A stretch of 64,000 nucleotides of DNA from Posidonia oceanica (taxonomy: Eukaryota > Streptophyta > Magnoliopsida > Alismatales > Posidoniaceae): NCBI GenBank assembly GCA_037176725.1, contig JAZBRS010000049.1, positions 35,332,001-35,396,000 on the forward strand, in the 5' to 3' direction. Positions 1 through 11,496 of this stretch are shown in pieces; within the stretch, counting starts at the first letter, position 1; every line of letters starts with the position of its first letter. The position numbers and the translations under genes are program-made. Below the pieces are notes generated by a model. That model was not told the origin of the DNA and searched no databases. It saw nothing but the letters and a program-made list of their open reading frames with translations.

Positions 1-10
1 ATATGAGATA

Positions 11-2512
11 ATGAACGAGTATCTCAAATCAGAGAAGGAAGAGTTAGAAAGCTACATTGAAAGTTTGAAACGACAATGGCCAGAATATGGGGTCACTATT
101 ATGTGGGATGGTTGGACAAGTACCACCAGAAAACAAATCATCAACTTCATGGTTTACTGTGATGACTGCACAATTTTTTTAAAGTTTATTGATGCTTCTG
201 ATGTTATCAGAGATCATAGATACCTTTATAAGCAAATTCTGGAAGTCATTAAGCAAGTGGGATCATCAAATGTGGTTCAGATTGTCACCGTTAATGGCAG
301 TAACTTCAAAAAGGTCGGTGAAAAAATAATGTCTAAGTATCTTATCTATTGGACACCATGTGCTGCTCATTGTATTGATCTCATATTTAAGGACTTTGGG
401 AAGACAAAGTTGGTGGAGAAGACTGTTAGAGAAGTAAAGGTTGTAACAAACTTCATTTACAACCACTCCTACCTATTGGTCTTTATGAGATCACCTCAGT
501 GTTGTAGTGGTGACTTGATTCGACCTGGAGTTACTCGATTTGTCACAAATTATATTGCTCTCCAATCAATGATTGATAAAAGAAATGGATTAAAGTACAT
601 GTTTAATTCACAAGTATGGTATAAATATCATGAGAGTGATACTGCAATTGGTCGGAGAATAAATGTTATAATTAATAGTCAGTCTCCTTGGAAGGACGTT
701 CGAAAGTCTTTTTGGGAGGACACTCGAAAGGTAGTGAACATAATGAAGTTGGTTTCAAAGATTCTTCGCTTGGTGGATGGTGATAAGAAGCCTACAATGG
801 GTTTCTTGTACGAAGCAATGAAGTTGATGAAAAATGCTACGAAAGATGCAGTATACAGATTTTTAAAGGGATACTTGAAAATTCGAAGGCAGATAGTCCA
901 ACATGCTTCTTCACTCTTTGCATGAAGCTGGTTAGTAGTTTAATATATAGATTTATATTTGTCGTAATTATGTTTACATTAAAATTAGTTGCTTAATGAT
1001 TTTTTTTGTCATTGTAGCATACTACCTGAACCTGCAGTTCCAATATGATCATGAACTCGGGAATTGTACAGATTTATTATCTTCCATGAGATTGGTGATA
1101 AAGAAATTGGAACCAAATGTGGATATTCAAATACGGGCCATGAATGAAATTAAATACTTTAGGAACCAAATATTCGGATTTGGAGATCCTCAAGCGATTC
1201 GTGGTCGTGCTTTGATGACTCCAAGTAAGGATTTGAATATTATTTATTTTAGTTCATAACATTACATCATAATATGCGTAATAAATTAATAATCTAATAT
1301 CCTATTTCCGGTGAATGGTGGATGCTAAATGGAACAGAAGCTCCAAATTTGAGAAAAATTGAAATAAAGATTTTATCTCAAACTGCCTTAGTTTCAGGAT
1401 GTGAAAGAAATTGGAGCACATTTAATCTAATCCATATAAAAAGAAGAAACAGATTGGGAACTCAAAGATTAAATGATCTTGTATTTGTGTACTATAACAT
1501 GAGGTTGAGAATGAAACATATAAGAGAGAGAGAAGATAAAGACCACTTCGATCCAATTGATTTAGCATATATATACAATGAGGACGAAGATGAGTATCCT
1601 ATACTTGACTGGTTGCAAGAAAATGGACGAGTGTGATGAAGAACAGGGTAGACCAAGCTCAAGAATTGCTACTGAAATGGACATTGATGTTGAAGAATAC
1701 ATAAGTTTATCAGAGCATTCTCGTAGTGGAACTCCAAGTTTAGGTGGTGAGACTAATACAGATGATTCCTCACAACCACCAGACGATGATGAAGGCGGTG
1801 ACAGTGGATATGCAACTCAATCTGGAATTGAAGACGTACGAGGAGAAAGTCAAAGGCCACTTAGCCCATTCACAGGAGAAGATGAATTCACACATGTCAC
1901 ACAAGATGAGCATCATGGAGTCCGACAACCATCAAGATCAGATTCTTTGCCGTATCATTATAGAAGAAAGTCTCGTGAAGACACAGTAAAAGATTCAAAT
2001 TCTTGGAGTAGTCATACTAGAGAAAGTTTATTAGAGTCGCTTGACTATCTGAATATTCAAAATCCTACAGACTCTTATGACTACAATTCTTTTGAAGATC
2101 ATTTTATGGGCAATCAGATTATGCTTCTGAAAGTGGATGGACGAGAACTTCCTTATCCTATGTCCCAAGCTAACAAAGTGAATGAGATATGAGCTCCATC
2201 TTCAACTATGCATTACAACAAATAGAATATGAGCAACAACCTCATCAAGGTCCTCAAAGTCAACATTACTTCCCTCAACGGCCTCAACAAGTTTTTATTG
2301 TATAGTATCTACCAATAGGGTTCCTGATTTGGTTGCCAATGTCAGATTATCACCACTATGTTATGGAATATCAGGCATATTATAGTTACATGTCTTGGAA
2401 CAACTACGTGTTGTGGAAGGAGTTCCAAATTTACCAACAAATTCATTGTAACTACAACCAAGCTGAACAACAAGAACATGTTGATGAGCCAAGACGTTCT
2501 TTCTGGTATTAA
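11..2512 (+). pseudogene. hAT-superfamily transposase (DUF659 plus C-terminal dimerisation domain), decayed
   Basis: Transposase remnant of a plant hAT DNA transposon; its N-terminal zinc finger would lie left of the window. Residues 1-290 of the first reading frame (11-880) look like DUF659: a 'DGWTS' motif, 'LINFM'-like core and 'WTPCAAHCIDLI'. The usual 'TDN' motif reads 'TVN' (codon 290-292), so a likely catalytic aspartate is lost. Around 885-905 the frame slips; the continuation 'LHEA' joins 'YYLNLQFQYD' across a GT-AG intron (about 924-1017). A second intron starts near 1219 and runs to about 1312, but no AG lies at its expected acceptor. The segment from 1313 carries 'EWWMLNGTEAPNLRK' and 'SGCERNWS', typical of the hAT dimerisation domain, then shifts frame near 1620 into an acidic serine-rich tail to 2192. 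A Gln/Pro-rich frame runs 2189-2512 with one stop (2303-2305). No terminal inverted repeats were found. Confidence 0.85.
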
Positions 2513-2876
2513 GCATATATGAGGTAATTTTTATGAGTATTTTTATTTTTAAACAGTTATTAAGTATTTTTACGTATTATTTCTATTTCAGAATATTTGT
2601 ATTAAGTCCACATAGCGTATTTCAACATGATACATGTTTACAAAGTTGATCTAAGTAGTCTTAAATGTAGATTATTGTTTACTTTAGCTTATCCTAGAGT
2701 TTCAAAGCAAAATTCGAAGTTTTTTGATCATTTTCATGAAGTTTCGTAAATTTACCGTATTTCCACTGACATTTTCACCGATGTCCGACACATTTCCTAT
2801 TTCTGTCGGACCGAAGTCCGACACGAAATCGACGTTTTGAACATTGACGGTGGTCTGACAAATTCTGTGCTTATGA
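2513..2876. other. Junction between hAT remnant and copia remnant
   Basis: No gene seen. The stretch 2783-2830 holds short inverted units built on 'GTCCGACA' and 'TGTCGGAC'. Such clusters resemble subterminal repeats of DNA transposons, but no termini could be placed. Confidence 0.4.
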
Positions 2877-4024
2877 AGCAATCTCTACGGTATGTTGCTT
2901 AGGAGGAGGATCAAGTATGCAGACTGAAGAAGGCAATTTATGGTCTAAAACAGAGTCTCCGTGTTTGGTTTGATAAATTCAGTCAGGTAGTTATGGTAGG
3001 GGGATTTCAGAGATGTGTTGTTGATCACTTTGTCTTTTATAGGAAGATTGCCTGTGGATGGATGCTTTTCACAGTCTATGTTGATGATATCTTGGTGACA
3101 AGCAGTGATGCAAAGGGCGTTGAAGAAATAAAAGAGTACCTTAAGACACTTTGTCACTAAGATATGGGAAAATCAAGATACTTTTTGGACATTAAGTTTG
3201 CCTATGCTAATGGAAAAATGGCACTATCTCAGAGAAAGTATGTCCTTAACCTCCTTCAGGAAACAGGACTTTTGGGATGCAAGCTAGAGAGTTCTTATAT
3301 TGAGCAGACGTCATTCTTTTGGGATACCATTTCAGAGCTACTAGAGGACCTTGGTTAGTACAGACAACTGATCGGGAAACTTATATATTTGACAGTGACT
3401 TGGTCAGTTTACTGAGTCAGTTCGTGCATGAACCCAGAAGAGTACACTGGACTAGAGTTTTACGCGTTATTGTTTATGTCGAGGGTACTCCAGGAAGAGG
3501 CTTAGTTTACAGGAGGAATGGTCATTTAAAGATTAAGACTTACTTAGATTCAGGATATGCAGGAGATCGAGGAGATAGAAAGTTCACGTCAGGTTTCTGC
3601 ATATATGTAGGAGGCAATCTTGTCACTTGACGCAGTAAAAAGCAAAATGTAGTCTCGATCTAGTGCAGGGGCAGAGTACAGATCCATGACTTAGACGACT
3701 TGCGAGATGATGTGGATCATCTCGCGAGATGATGTGGTCACTCTTATTGGAGCTTGGTTTTCTGTTGAGAAGCCTATACCAATGCATTGTGACAATCAAG
3801 TTGTCATATTCATTGTCAATAATCTCATCTTTCATGAGCGTACAAAGCACATAGAGGTTGACTGTCATTATATACGGGACATGGTAACGAAAGGAATTAT
3901 TTCTACGCCCTACATTCAGTCATCAAAGTAGCTAGCTGATATTTTCACCAAAGGTTTGAGTGTAGGGGTTTTTGAGTCTTTATATACCAAACAAGGCATG
4001 ATAGACATGTATGTTCTAGCTTGA
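2877..4024 (+). pseudogene. Ty1-copia reverse transcriptase and RNase H, 3' part only
   Basis: Remnant of a copia polyprotein. The frame opening near 2877 reads 'VCRLKKAIYGLKQS' and then 'YVDDILV' (near 3079-3099), the reverse transcriptase catalytic motif. In-frame stops at 2907-2909 and 3158-3160 sit where glutamine codons are expected. The continuation 'MGKSRYFLDIKF' starts at 3164. A frame change near 3330 leads to the RNase H region with 'YLDSGYAGDRGDRKFTSG' (about 3541-3594) and then 'CDNQ' and 'ERTKHIEVDCHYIRD' (3788-3881). The end reads 'LADIFTKGL', usual for copia RNase H, with a stop at 4022-4024. Near 3701 a 14-bp unit, GCGAGATGATGTGG, is duplicated and breaks the frame. Gag, protease, integrase and the 5' LTR are missing. 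Confidence 0.85.
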
Positions 4025-4031
4025 GGGGGAG

Positions 4032-4185
4032 TGTTAGAGAATTTATATTATGTATTAAGACTGTAGTGGGTAATCAGATTATTAGATATCCATCCAGTCT
4101 AGGTTTTCAGTTATTCCCTATATATATATATATGTAACTACAGTCTCAGAATAACATGCATTCTTTTTCTCTTTTACTTTCTACA
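4032..4185 (+). repeat. Probable 3' LTR of the copia remnant
   Basis: A purine tract (GAGGGGGAG, 4023-4031) directly follows the RNase H stop and precedes TGTTAGAGAATTTATA, the usual start of a copia LTR. The right end is placed at the CA of CTTTCTACA (4185), which would make a very short LTR of about 154 bp. The left border is firm; the right border is a guess, because the 5' copy is absent. Confidence 0.5.
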
Positions 4186-4827
4186 ACTACATTTGGAATG
4201 GAAAACTTACATTTGGTTATAGCTTTAGATATTGGACGGTGGGGATTTGGGTCTTACTTTTGTTATTTAGGGCTGGGCCCTATTAGAACAATACTCTCTC
4301 TCTCTATATATATGTACATAATGATTTCTGTTGCAAAAATTACCGAATTGATTCAATTTAGTCCAAAATGCCTAAACAAAAAAAAGGTTTATATATATAC
4401 GTAGCCGAAAGAAATAAGAATCTATCTACTCTGAAGAAAGCATGGTCCATTCTTTGGGTATGATCCTTCAGCCAGTGATAGGAAAAACTGACATCAGCTT
4501 GTTGAGATTTTGACTTGTCAAAATTTCAAGTGAACACACATTCCTAATTCATCATGCAGATGTAGGTTGAAGATGAAGAAGTTGAGTGGTGAGGGCTTCA
4601 ATTTTGATAAAGTACCCTTTCTTAGGATTATGAACGCTCCCACTTATTCCAAAGTCCGAATCACACAGTTGCAATGAAGGAGCATGATATCCATAGATTT
4701 CATGTTGCTCAATAAAAGATACCCATTGATTTCATATGTTAGATCCTAAGTCGTTTGTCTTTGAACTGGTTTCTTATCAGGAAGTTACAACTAACTCAAT
4801 ATCCACCATTATATAATATATATATTT
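4186..4827. other. No gene recognised
   Basis: AT-rich DNA with short CT and TA simple repeats near 4300-4315. I see no domain, RNA gene or element border. Confidence 0.5.
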
Positions 4828-5181
4828 TTAAAGCAAGACCATTTCGTAGATTTCACCTTCACTGAAACATTCTATGCCAACCCAATTACATGTTATAATG
4901 CTCAATTGTTTTTCTTGTCCATTCCACAATACAGGTGCTATGCACTGGAATTCTTCTTTTAGTGCCTCTTCTACGATAGCATGATCGGTGATAAGATTTG
5001 CCAGGTTGCTTTTTGACGTTAAAAGTATTCCAAAATCACCGAAACTTGACCATTGGAAGGATAAAATATTTCAGAAGATATTTCCCCTATATGATGCCCT
5101 AAATAGATGCTCAAATTTTATTGTTCCCTTGCTGTGAAATTGTCTCTGTGTTTCTGCTTCTGTAATTGAATATCTACATCT
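4828..5181 (-). pseudogene. Unrecognised coding-like remnant with one internal stop
   Basis: Read on the minus strand from 5181 down to a TAA at 4828-4830, this gives about 117 codons with a single TGA (5071-5073) that may have been a tryptophan codon. The protein has normal composition. It includes 'FQWSSFGDFGILLTSKSN' and then 'EEALKEEFQCIAPVLWNG', and ends 'GEIYEMVLL'. No splice sites or start codon were established. I do not recognise the family; it could be the last exon of a lost gene or part of an element. The open length in this AT-rich context is the only support. Confidence 0.35.
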
Positions 5182-5682
5182 TCATGCCTTTACCTTATTT
5201 TTTTGCCGTAATTTTAACGAAGAAAGAAGTGTTAAAACATGTTTCTCTTCCTCGAGAAATTAAAAAGTTCCAATTTCCGGTATTCAGGTAGACATCCAGG
5301 GTTAGTTTTCTCAGTTGCTGGATGTATTTAAACAATAGTACAAAACTCCCAAGGACTTGCTTTGTAGAAAATCACTACCTTCATTACTCTTGTTGGTTTC
5401 TTTCTCTTTCTTGATTAGAATGGTGTTATTTTTTCATAATATTTTGTTTCTAAAGAAGGTTGATAAATATATCCTGGATTTTTTATTTATTGTAGAGCTA
5501 CCTTTAAGTTAAGCCCAAAATGCATCTTCTCTTAAAAGGCCTACTATGCACCACCACTCCCTTTTCTGGTTTGCAAAAAGGTCCCTTTGTTTTAGTTTTA
5601 TAAATCCTATATTTGTTTATTCATAATAATTCTTCATTCAAATTTGTGTCATCACTGCTGAAATAGTGGTTTCTACTATCAG
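5182..5682. other. No gene recognised
   Basis: AT-rich and non-repetitive by eye. It ends at a plausible splice acceptor, CTACTATCAG (5673-5682). Confidence 0.45.
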
Positions 5683-5808
5683 AAATCCAAGCAAAAGAAA
5701 AGCAGTGAACTAAAGTATGATATATGTGGGTGGATAATTCTTGCGGTTGGCATTGTTGTGTGGGTGGGGATGGCGAAGTCTCATGTTCCTCCACCACCTC
5801 CAGTATAA
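5683..5808 (+). CDS. Candidate last coding exon of a small membrane protein
   Basis: Directly after an acceptor-like CTACTATCAG, a frame of 41 codons opens with a lysine- and serine-rich stretch ('KSKQKKSSELKYD'). It continues into one hydrophobic segment 'GWIILAVGIVVWVGMA' and ends 'KSHVPPPPPV' with a TAA at 5806-5808. The order basic stretch, single membrane helix, short proline-rich tail looks like a tail-anchored or single-pass protein. A donor-like AAG/GTACTT follows at about 5830. No upstream exon was found, so this may be a relic or chance. The family is not recognised. Confidence 0.35.
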   Translation, partial: KSKQKKSSELKYDICGWIILAVGIVVWVGMAKSHVPPPPPV

Positions 5809-6344
5809 AGAAAGAACTTTGTGTCCAAGGTACTTGTTAACTTGAGCTTACAGTCATGAGCAATAGCATAAAATACTTAGTCCATTCAGAAATGTTATGT
5901 TTCCAGCAAATTACCAGCAATTTTTCTGTTATTATTTGTTTTGGTTTGAAACACTAAATAGATAGGAGTGTATCCATTTGTGACTTGTTTACACTATGCA
6001 TTTCTAGAATCATATTCCCATGCGTAAATGTTTGCTCTCTTTTTTGCACTGTTCTATTTTCACTTTGTTTCAGCTTCTCTAGAAGGGAAGCTTGCAAAGC
6101 CCTTGACTTGTGTGTCTATTTGCAAGGGAACTTAGTATTTGCTCTTAAACTATTTTTCTCCGAGTAAAAATTGATCATGGTTATTGATGGTGGATGATAG
6201 AGCTCAAGTTAGTGAAGTTTTATTATCTTTGATTTCTCTTCCATGCTATGCTCGTATGCCTTGGAATTAGCAGTTGCCTCATCCTGTGTCCATTCTCCAT
6301 TCTATGCATAGGGGTCTACGCACTGTATAAGCATAAATAGTGGG
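5809..6344. other. No gene recognised
   Basis: A frame of 60 codons at 5985-6167 is cysteine-rich without any recognisable motif, and I treat it as chance. Confidence 0.4.
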
Positions 6345-6945
6345 TTTCTTTCTTTTTGAGCAGTAATCAAGAAAATTTTATTGAAAATCATTTTAAAGGA
6401 AAATACAAACAGGAAGAGGCTCATCAAGTAGACAAGCCAAGCAATAAAGTAATAAAGTAGAAGTCCACAGGACACGGGCTAAATATGCAATAGTCCTAGT
6501 AACCAATCACTGATAAAGGCGTCAAACACATCAGACACAACAGTAAGGCACCATTCTATGATGGAGGAAATACTTTGTTGTGGAGATCATGCAAAGCCTA
6601 ACTCTTTCCTTGAAAGATTTGATAGTTCCGCTCAATCCATAGAGTCCACTGCACCACATGAGGAAGGGCAGTCCATACATTCCTCCGCCTCCGTGTCCAC
6701 CTACCACCTTGACTCCACAGCTCCCAAAAAGTCTCCATTAAACCATCGCTAAAGTGGTCGAAAGTCACCCTCCCAAGTAGGGAGCACCACCACTGACGGA
6801 CTATCACATACTTCCATAAGAAGTGACAAAGATCCTCAATAGCCGAATCACATAAAGTACATCTACTAGCAAGGTGGAAGCCAAGCTCTGTAATGCTACC
6901 TCCGTTAAAATACACATATGAAGGATTTGCTAAGCAAAACACTAA
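6345..6945 (-). mobile_element. LINE 3' fragment with zinc-binding RT tail (zf-RVT)
   Basis: On the minus strand 6598-6942 encodes 'RGFHLASRCTLC'-like text: 'GFHLASRCTLCDSAIEDL' followed by 'CHFLWKYV' and then 'WTLWIERNYQIFQ'. This is the pattern of the zinc-binding domain (zf-RVT) at the end of plant non-LTR reverse transcriptases. The minus-strand tail runs to about 6345 and includes an AATAAAATTTTCTTGAT-like 3' end. The upstream part is cut by the Harbinger-like element starting at 6946. It may continue past 7884, but that stretch is too decayed to be sure. It differs in sequence from the two large plus-strand LINEs of the window. Confidence 0.65.
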
Positions 6946-7883
6946 GGTAGTGTTTGGTACGCTGGAATGGAGACTGGAATGGAATGAAAAAAATCCATTC
7001 TGATATTTGGTACAAAAATATCTTTGGAATAGTCATGGAATTTCATTCCTTCCCAAGAGACAGGGAATTTCATTCCTTCCCAAGAGGCAAGGAATTTGAT
7101 TCCCAAGTCTTTTGGAATTAAAAAAAAAACCCGATGTGGTTGCTCCCTCCTTCCTCTGCCCCCTTCCTCCTCCGCCCCCTCCTTCCTCCGTCGCACCCGA
7201 CGACTTCCTCCCTCCTTCGCCCCCTTCCTCCTCCCTCCTCCGCTGCACTCGATGGCTTCCTCCTTCCTACGCCTTAAGCACCACCACCTCTGCGTCCTCG
7301 AACCTGTAGGGCATTTCCTCCCTACAGCTCCTCCCCCGCTTCCCTCTCCTCAGCGGCGACGGCAAGGCCCCGGAGGATCTCCTCCTGGGTAGGCATCCAG
7401 GCGGTGGTGGGCTGGGACTACTCGGTTTGGTAGGCGAAGTGACACATGTTGTAGAGGGCGCCCTTGCCCATGACCTCATCGGCATCACAGATGTCCTCGA
7501 CGTCGATGGCGGTCCTAGACCATGTCTTGGGCCCGGGAGCTGCACTCGAGGTAGTAGAAGTAGCCGTCGTCGGTGCTGTCGTTGAACTCATCGCCATCGC
7601 AGTCGCAGACGAGGCCGTTGTGCTACTTTGGGTTCTGCTCTTGCGACCAGTGGTTGGCTTCCATCGGAGAGAGGTGGGCGCCACCAGTGAGAAGGAGGTC
7701 AGGAGGAGGAAGACGACTATGGTGGTGGTGGAGGCCTGGACAGTGGAGTTTGGGGGTTTTGGTGGGGACTGCATACCAAACACAGGAATGGAATAAAACT
7801 ATTCCATTCCATTACATTTTAAATTCCATTCTAAAGTTCATTCTATTATTACCTATTTCTATTTCAATGTACCAAACGCTACC
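6946..7883. mobile_element. PIF/Harbinger-like non-autonomous element with GC-rich core
   Basis: The ends are inverted repeats: GGTAGTGTTTGGTACG at 6946-6961 and, read inward from 7883, GGTAGCGTTTGGTACA. The flanks carry a matching 3-bp TAA (6943-6945 and 7884-7886), the target duplication typical of PIF/Harbinger elements. The subterminal 100-150 bp are AT-rich and repeat GGAATGGAAT-like units. The core (about 7130-7780) is strikingly GC-rich and pyrimidine-rich, unlike the flanks, and opens frames on both strands. One minus-strand frame (7418-7783) starts with a hydrophobic stretch resembling a signal peptide, but I recognise no domain. Element size is 938 bp. No transposase is present. Confidence 0.75.
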
Positions 7884-7886
7884 TAA

Positions 7887-9996
7887 GGACATAATTGTTC
7901 AAGATCAACTTATGTCAACCTACTGAGTGATGCAACTCAGAAGTTTCCATCCTTGACCCACAACTAGGTATGGGAATCAATAAAACATTTGAGCCCATAT
8001 ATAAGTTTAAGATGAAGCGATTTTTTTCTTAAGCATGCATAGCACATGTATCAATCTTGATTGTATCCATAGCTTCGTTGAAGACTAGGTGAAAATGTGT
8101 ATTGGTCTTTATACATATATATTCAATCACTTGCTAGGCGTGCATGTTTGGTTGTTCTCTTCTCGTTCTATTCAATTTAAAAGGACAGTTGAAGTGGTCC
8201 GTGGTCAACCACATGTCAACTTGTCAATTCCTTGCATTCTGCAATGGTTCTTTGTTATATGCTTGCATAAGTGCAATGAGTGGTCCTGGGTTACAATGTC
8301 ATTTCTTTTGTATTGTCGATGCATATCAATTATTAGGTGGTGTCAGATTTATGCATGCATAATATAAAGGAAAAAAAAATCTTGGATAGAGTTGTGTTGT
8401 CTCTGTTAGTTGTGGGCTTCTATTCTAATCAGCAGTTGTTTCTTTCTAAAATGGTTGAAGTAGTTGTCTTCTTGTTTGGGTTTAATACTTTAGTATGCAT
8501 TTAAACTGTTTGTTTGAGATATTACTGGGGCTACTTACTATTGTTCTTCCTTTCTTTAGAATTTGGCAAGAGTAGTGCCCTTTGTGCAAGGCCATTAGTG
8601 ATAGGAAATTGAACCAAACTTCAGCTAATAATTGCATAAAGGCTGTGCACTTTTTATATAGATTAAGAAAAACATGAGATTCTGCTCAACACATCATACC
8701 CACTTGCATATCTTTTTTATTCTTTATGGCAGGCATAGACGCCCTGCTTTAAAAAAATAAAAATAAAAAATTCAAAGGCAACCCACCTTTTGTTTTTCCA
8801 TACGAAACTTCTAATCAACACTTTGTCAGTTGAGTAGTAATGATTGGTAGTTATTTTTGGTCTATTTCATTCTTATACTCCTTGATTGGTTAATCTAGCA
8901 TTACATTCCTTTTGCCTACACAGCTATATTGCTTTAATAATTGTGAAACATGATGTACTGCTGTGGTCCATGATTTGCAACTATAGTTTATTGAATAGCT
9001 TACTGGATGATGAAGTCATTAGCCATCCTTTCTGTAATATCGTCATTGTCAGTTGCAATATTGGATGAGCCAAAAGATTTTAAGACATTTACATGATTCC
9101 CGATAACAATGGTTTTGTTCTTTTAAATTATACAAATCAGCCAGTGTAAGTGGTGCCTATGCTGGGACAAGTAGTTGCTGCATTAAAATTATAACAAGGA
9201 ATTATGCGTAGAATATCTCTCTGAATGAATTAGATAATTATCCAGGTTCTCCTTCCCATTTGCTGGTGCACTGGTCCTGCTGACTATGGAAGTACAGCTG
9301 GGGCCACCATGTTTTATGGGGGTATGCTCAAATTCCCACAGTTTTGGACACTTCATTTACGATTCTGTGGATGAATGGATGCCCACAGTTCGTCATTCCA
9401 CTTTTTAAGACTGGTATAACAATAGTTTGGGTTGGTGTTGATGAACCATGTTTCCTGCCCTGCAAGAGTCCTTTATAATGTTTTCCTAGGACATATTTCA
9501 GCATCTGTTTTCTGTACACCATTTGTCCCCCTTCCATCAATGAAACAAAGCTCGTGGTCATTTCAGTTTGTTAGTCCAATAGTTTCGGTGTTCTTTTTTA
9601 TTTTCATCTGTTCCTGTGCAAATCTTGTTAAGACCGTTCTCTGTGCAGTGACCCTTGAATAACTACTAGAGCATCTGCTTTTGCTTAAGTTGGCCTATAT
9701 GTCTTCAAACTACCTCTTCTGAATGCCAATAGCCGAATATGCCTTTTCTTGTGTCATTACCATGCAGTAAATGAAAACATAGCCAAGTTATTATGGTTGC
9801 TTGTTTAATTAAAAAAACTTTCCATCTGGAAAACAGTAAAGCAGAAAGTACTGCTTATACAGGTATATATTACCTGCAGCTCAGTAAAACATAATTCCTG
9901 GTGCTTACAGAATGTTTCAAAATCATCAGCTACTGGGGAGGGGGTGCGGAAAGCACAAAAGCGTCTTCCTCCAATCTCTTTAGTTGCACGTGTACG
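7887..9996. other. No gene recognised
   Basis: About 2.1 kb of AT-rich DNA. A stretch at 9245-9320 is bounded by CCAG and GGTATG and reads open ('VLLPICWCTGPADYG...'), which could be an exon or 3' UTR. I do not recognise it. The remaining open frames are short and motif-free. Confidence 0.4.
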
Positions 9997-10524
9997 TTAC
10001 ATGCGGAGAGAATAATAAAATACAAGGACTTGCACTGTATCAGCCCCCATTTGCCTAGGCGCATAATCTTCCTGAATTAGGGTTTCGCCCATATTCTTTG
10101 ATATAGACTTGGCACCTAAGTCTTCCCCCATCTTATTTTGCACAATCACAGTCACGTTTTTTCCCAAGAACAATTGTTCTTGTTCCATGACTTGTCTATT
10201 CAGATCTAGGGACATGATCTGTTTTTCAATGTCTGTCACTTGTCAGTGATGCACTTCACAAGTTGATGATTGTCTGAAGCATTGTCTCAAGCGCACTACT
10301 TGTTTATGGTCTCTCTTCTGATGTGTTCTAGGGGTGTATGTTGCTTTCGCATTTTCATCACTCTGTAGATTGGTGGTACAAAGTACCAGAACTGTCATGA
10401 ATGGGAAGGAATGAGGGGTAGGAGGTGTATGTCTACTTTGGAACAAGTGGGTGGGGCTAAAAGAGCTTAGCACTATCAATTGTCTACTTCCAACAGATGG
10501 AAAGGTAAAGGATGAGGTTTGCAT
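9997..10524 (-). other. Coding-like minus-strand frame, function unknown
   Basis: A minus-strand frame is open from 10524 to 9997 apart from one stop at about 10243. The downstream part has balanced charged composition ('MTDIEKQIMSLDLNRQVM' onwards), while the upstream part is Ser/Pro/His-rich. No domain is recognised, and no start, splice site or neighbour supports it. It may be chance. Confidence 0.2.
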
Positions 10525-10790
10525 TGGAGACTCTTGGTAAGGATACTGACCACTGACCAGTGAGCTTCAATAGTATGGTAGCGAGCTTCGATAGTATGGT
10601 GTCTGTCCTTTCAGGGGTGCTGAGATAGTCCCATTTGAAGGAATAGCAGTTCTTTTTTTGCATTACTTTCCTCATATGTAGAGTTACGTAAATGCAAGGT
10701 TAAGGGAGAAAAGCCATGTTTCTTTAATAAAGGGAGAGACTTTTCACTTATCTAAAATGTTTCTTTAATAAAGTAGATGAAGTAAAATTA

Positions 10791-10919
10791 ATGTAGGAGA
10801 ACCAGCAGCGTTTACGCAGCTGGTCCTTCCCCCACTTGGGTTCAAACCCGGGTCCTTTGGGGTAAACCCCAGGTAATTTTCCAATAACCTATGTTCTAAA
10901 AAAAAAAAATGTAGGAGAA
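10791..10919 (+). mobile_element. tRNA-related SINE with target-site duplication (element 10802-10908)
   Basis: An 11-bp direct repeat ATGTAGGAGAA flanks the unit (10791-10801 and 10909-10919). The 107-bp unit holds GGGTTCAAACCCGGG near 10848-10862, which matches the pol III B-box consensus of tRNA genes, and ends in about 11 adenines before the right repeat. Upstream, CCAGCAGCGTTTACGCAGCTGG can fold as a hairpin. Flanking duplication, internal B-box and poly(A) tail together define a SINE. A functional tRNA is excluded by the lack of a cloverleaf. Confidence 0.75.
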
Positions 10920-11496
10920 GAAAATTGTCTTGTCATGGTTTATGTGCAGGTGGTCGTTAGCCCTTGCAACGTTTGATGCATATTGTAAGATGTCCATGGC
11001 ATTAGAACAATAGTATGCTTAGTTCCTTCAAGTTTGTTGCAAGGATGCATTTACTGTAATTTTTTTGATTTGTAGGAATTGTGATTATAATCTTAGTTGG
11101 AATTTCTGGAATTAGAATTCTAAATCTAAGAAATTAAAAGTTTGATATTTGTTTTTATTCTTGAAATCAGAAATTTCAGTGTTTGATCCGTAGGATTTTG
11201 AATTCTCGGAATTTAATTTATTCTTACTTGCGATGAATTACCTCCCTCATATGGAGGAGAAGAAATTGGTAGAATTGCTATTCCTATACTTTTTAAAGGA
11301 AAACCAAGTCTTAATTCCACTACTTTTTTAGTCAAATTAATGAAATTTGATCACTAAAAGAGAACCTAACACATCATATAGGAGGAATTTCTCATAAGTT
11401 CTTGCATGTTATTGTAAAATTTTCTTCTAAGTTTTGCATATTAATCCTTGAGTTTTTCAATTTAGGATGGGACACCTGCCCCCTTTCGCTACACAT
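10920..11496. other. No gene recognised
   Basis: AT-rich DNA. Nothing beyond short homopolymer runs was seen. Confidence 0.5.

Noticed and set aside
10802..10908. A tRNA gene
   Set aside because: A B-box is present but no cloverleaf or proper A-box, and poly(A) with target flanks indicates a SINE.
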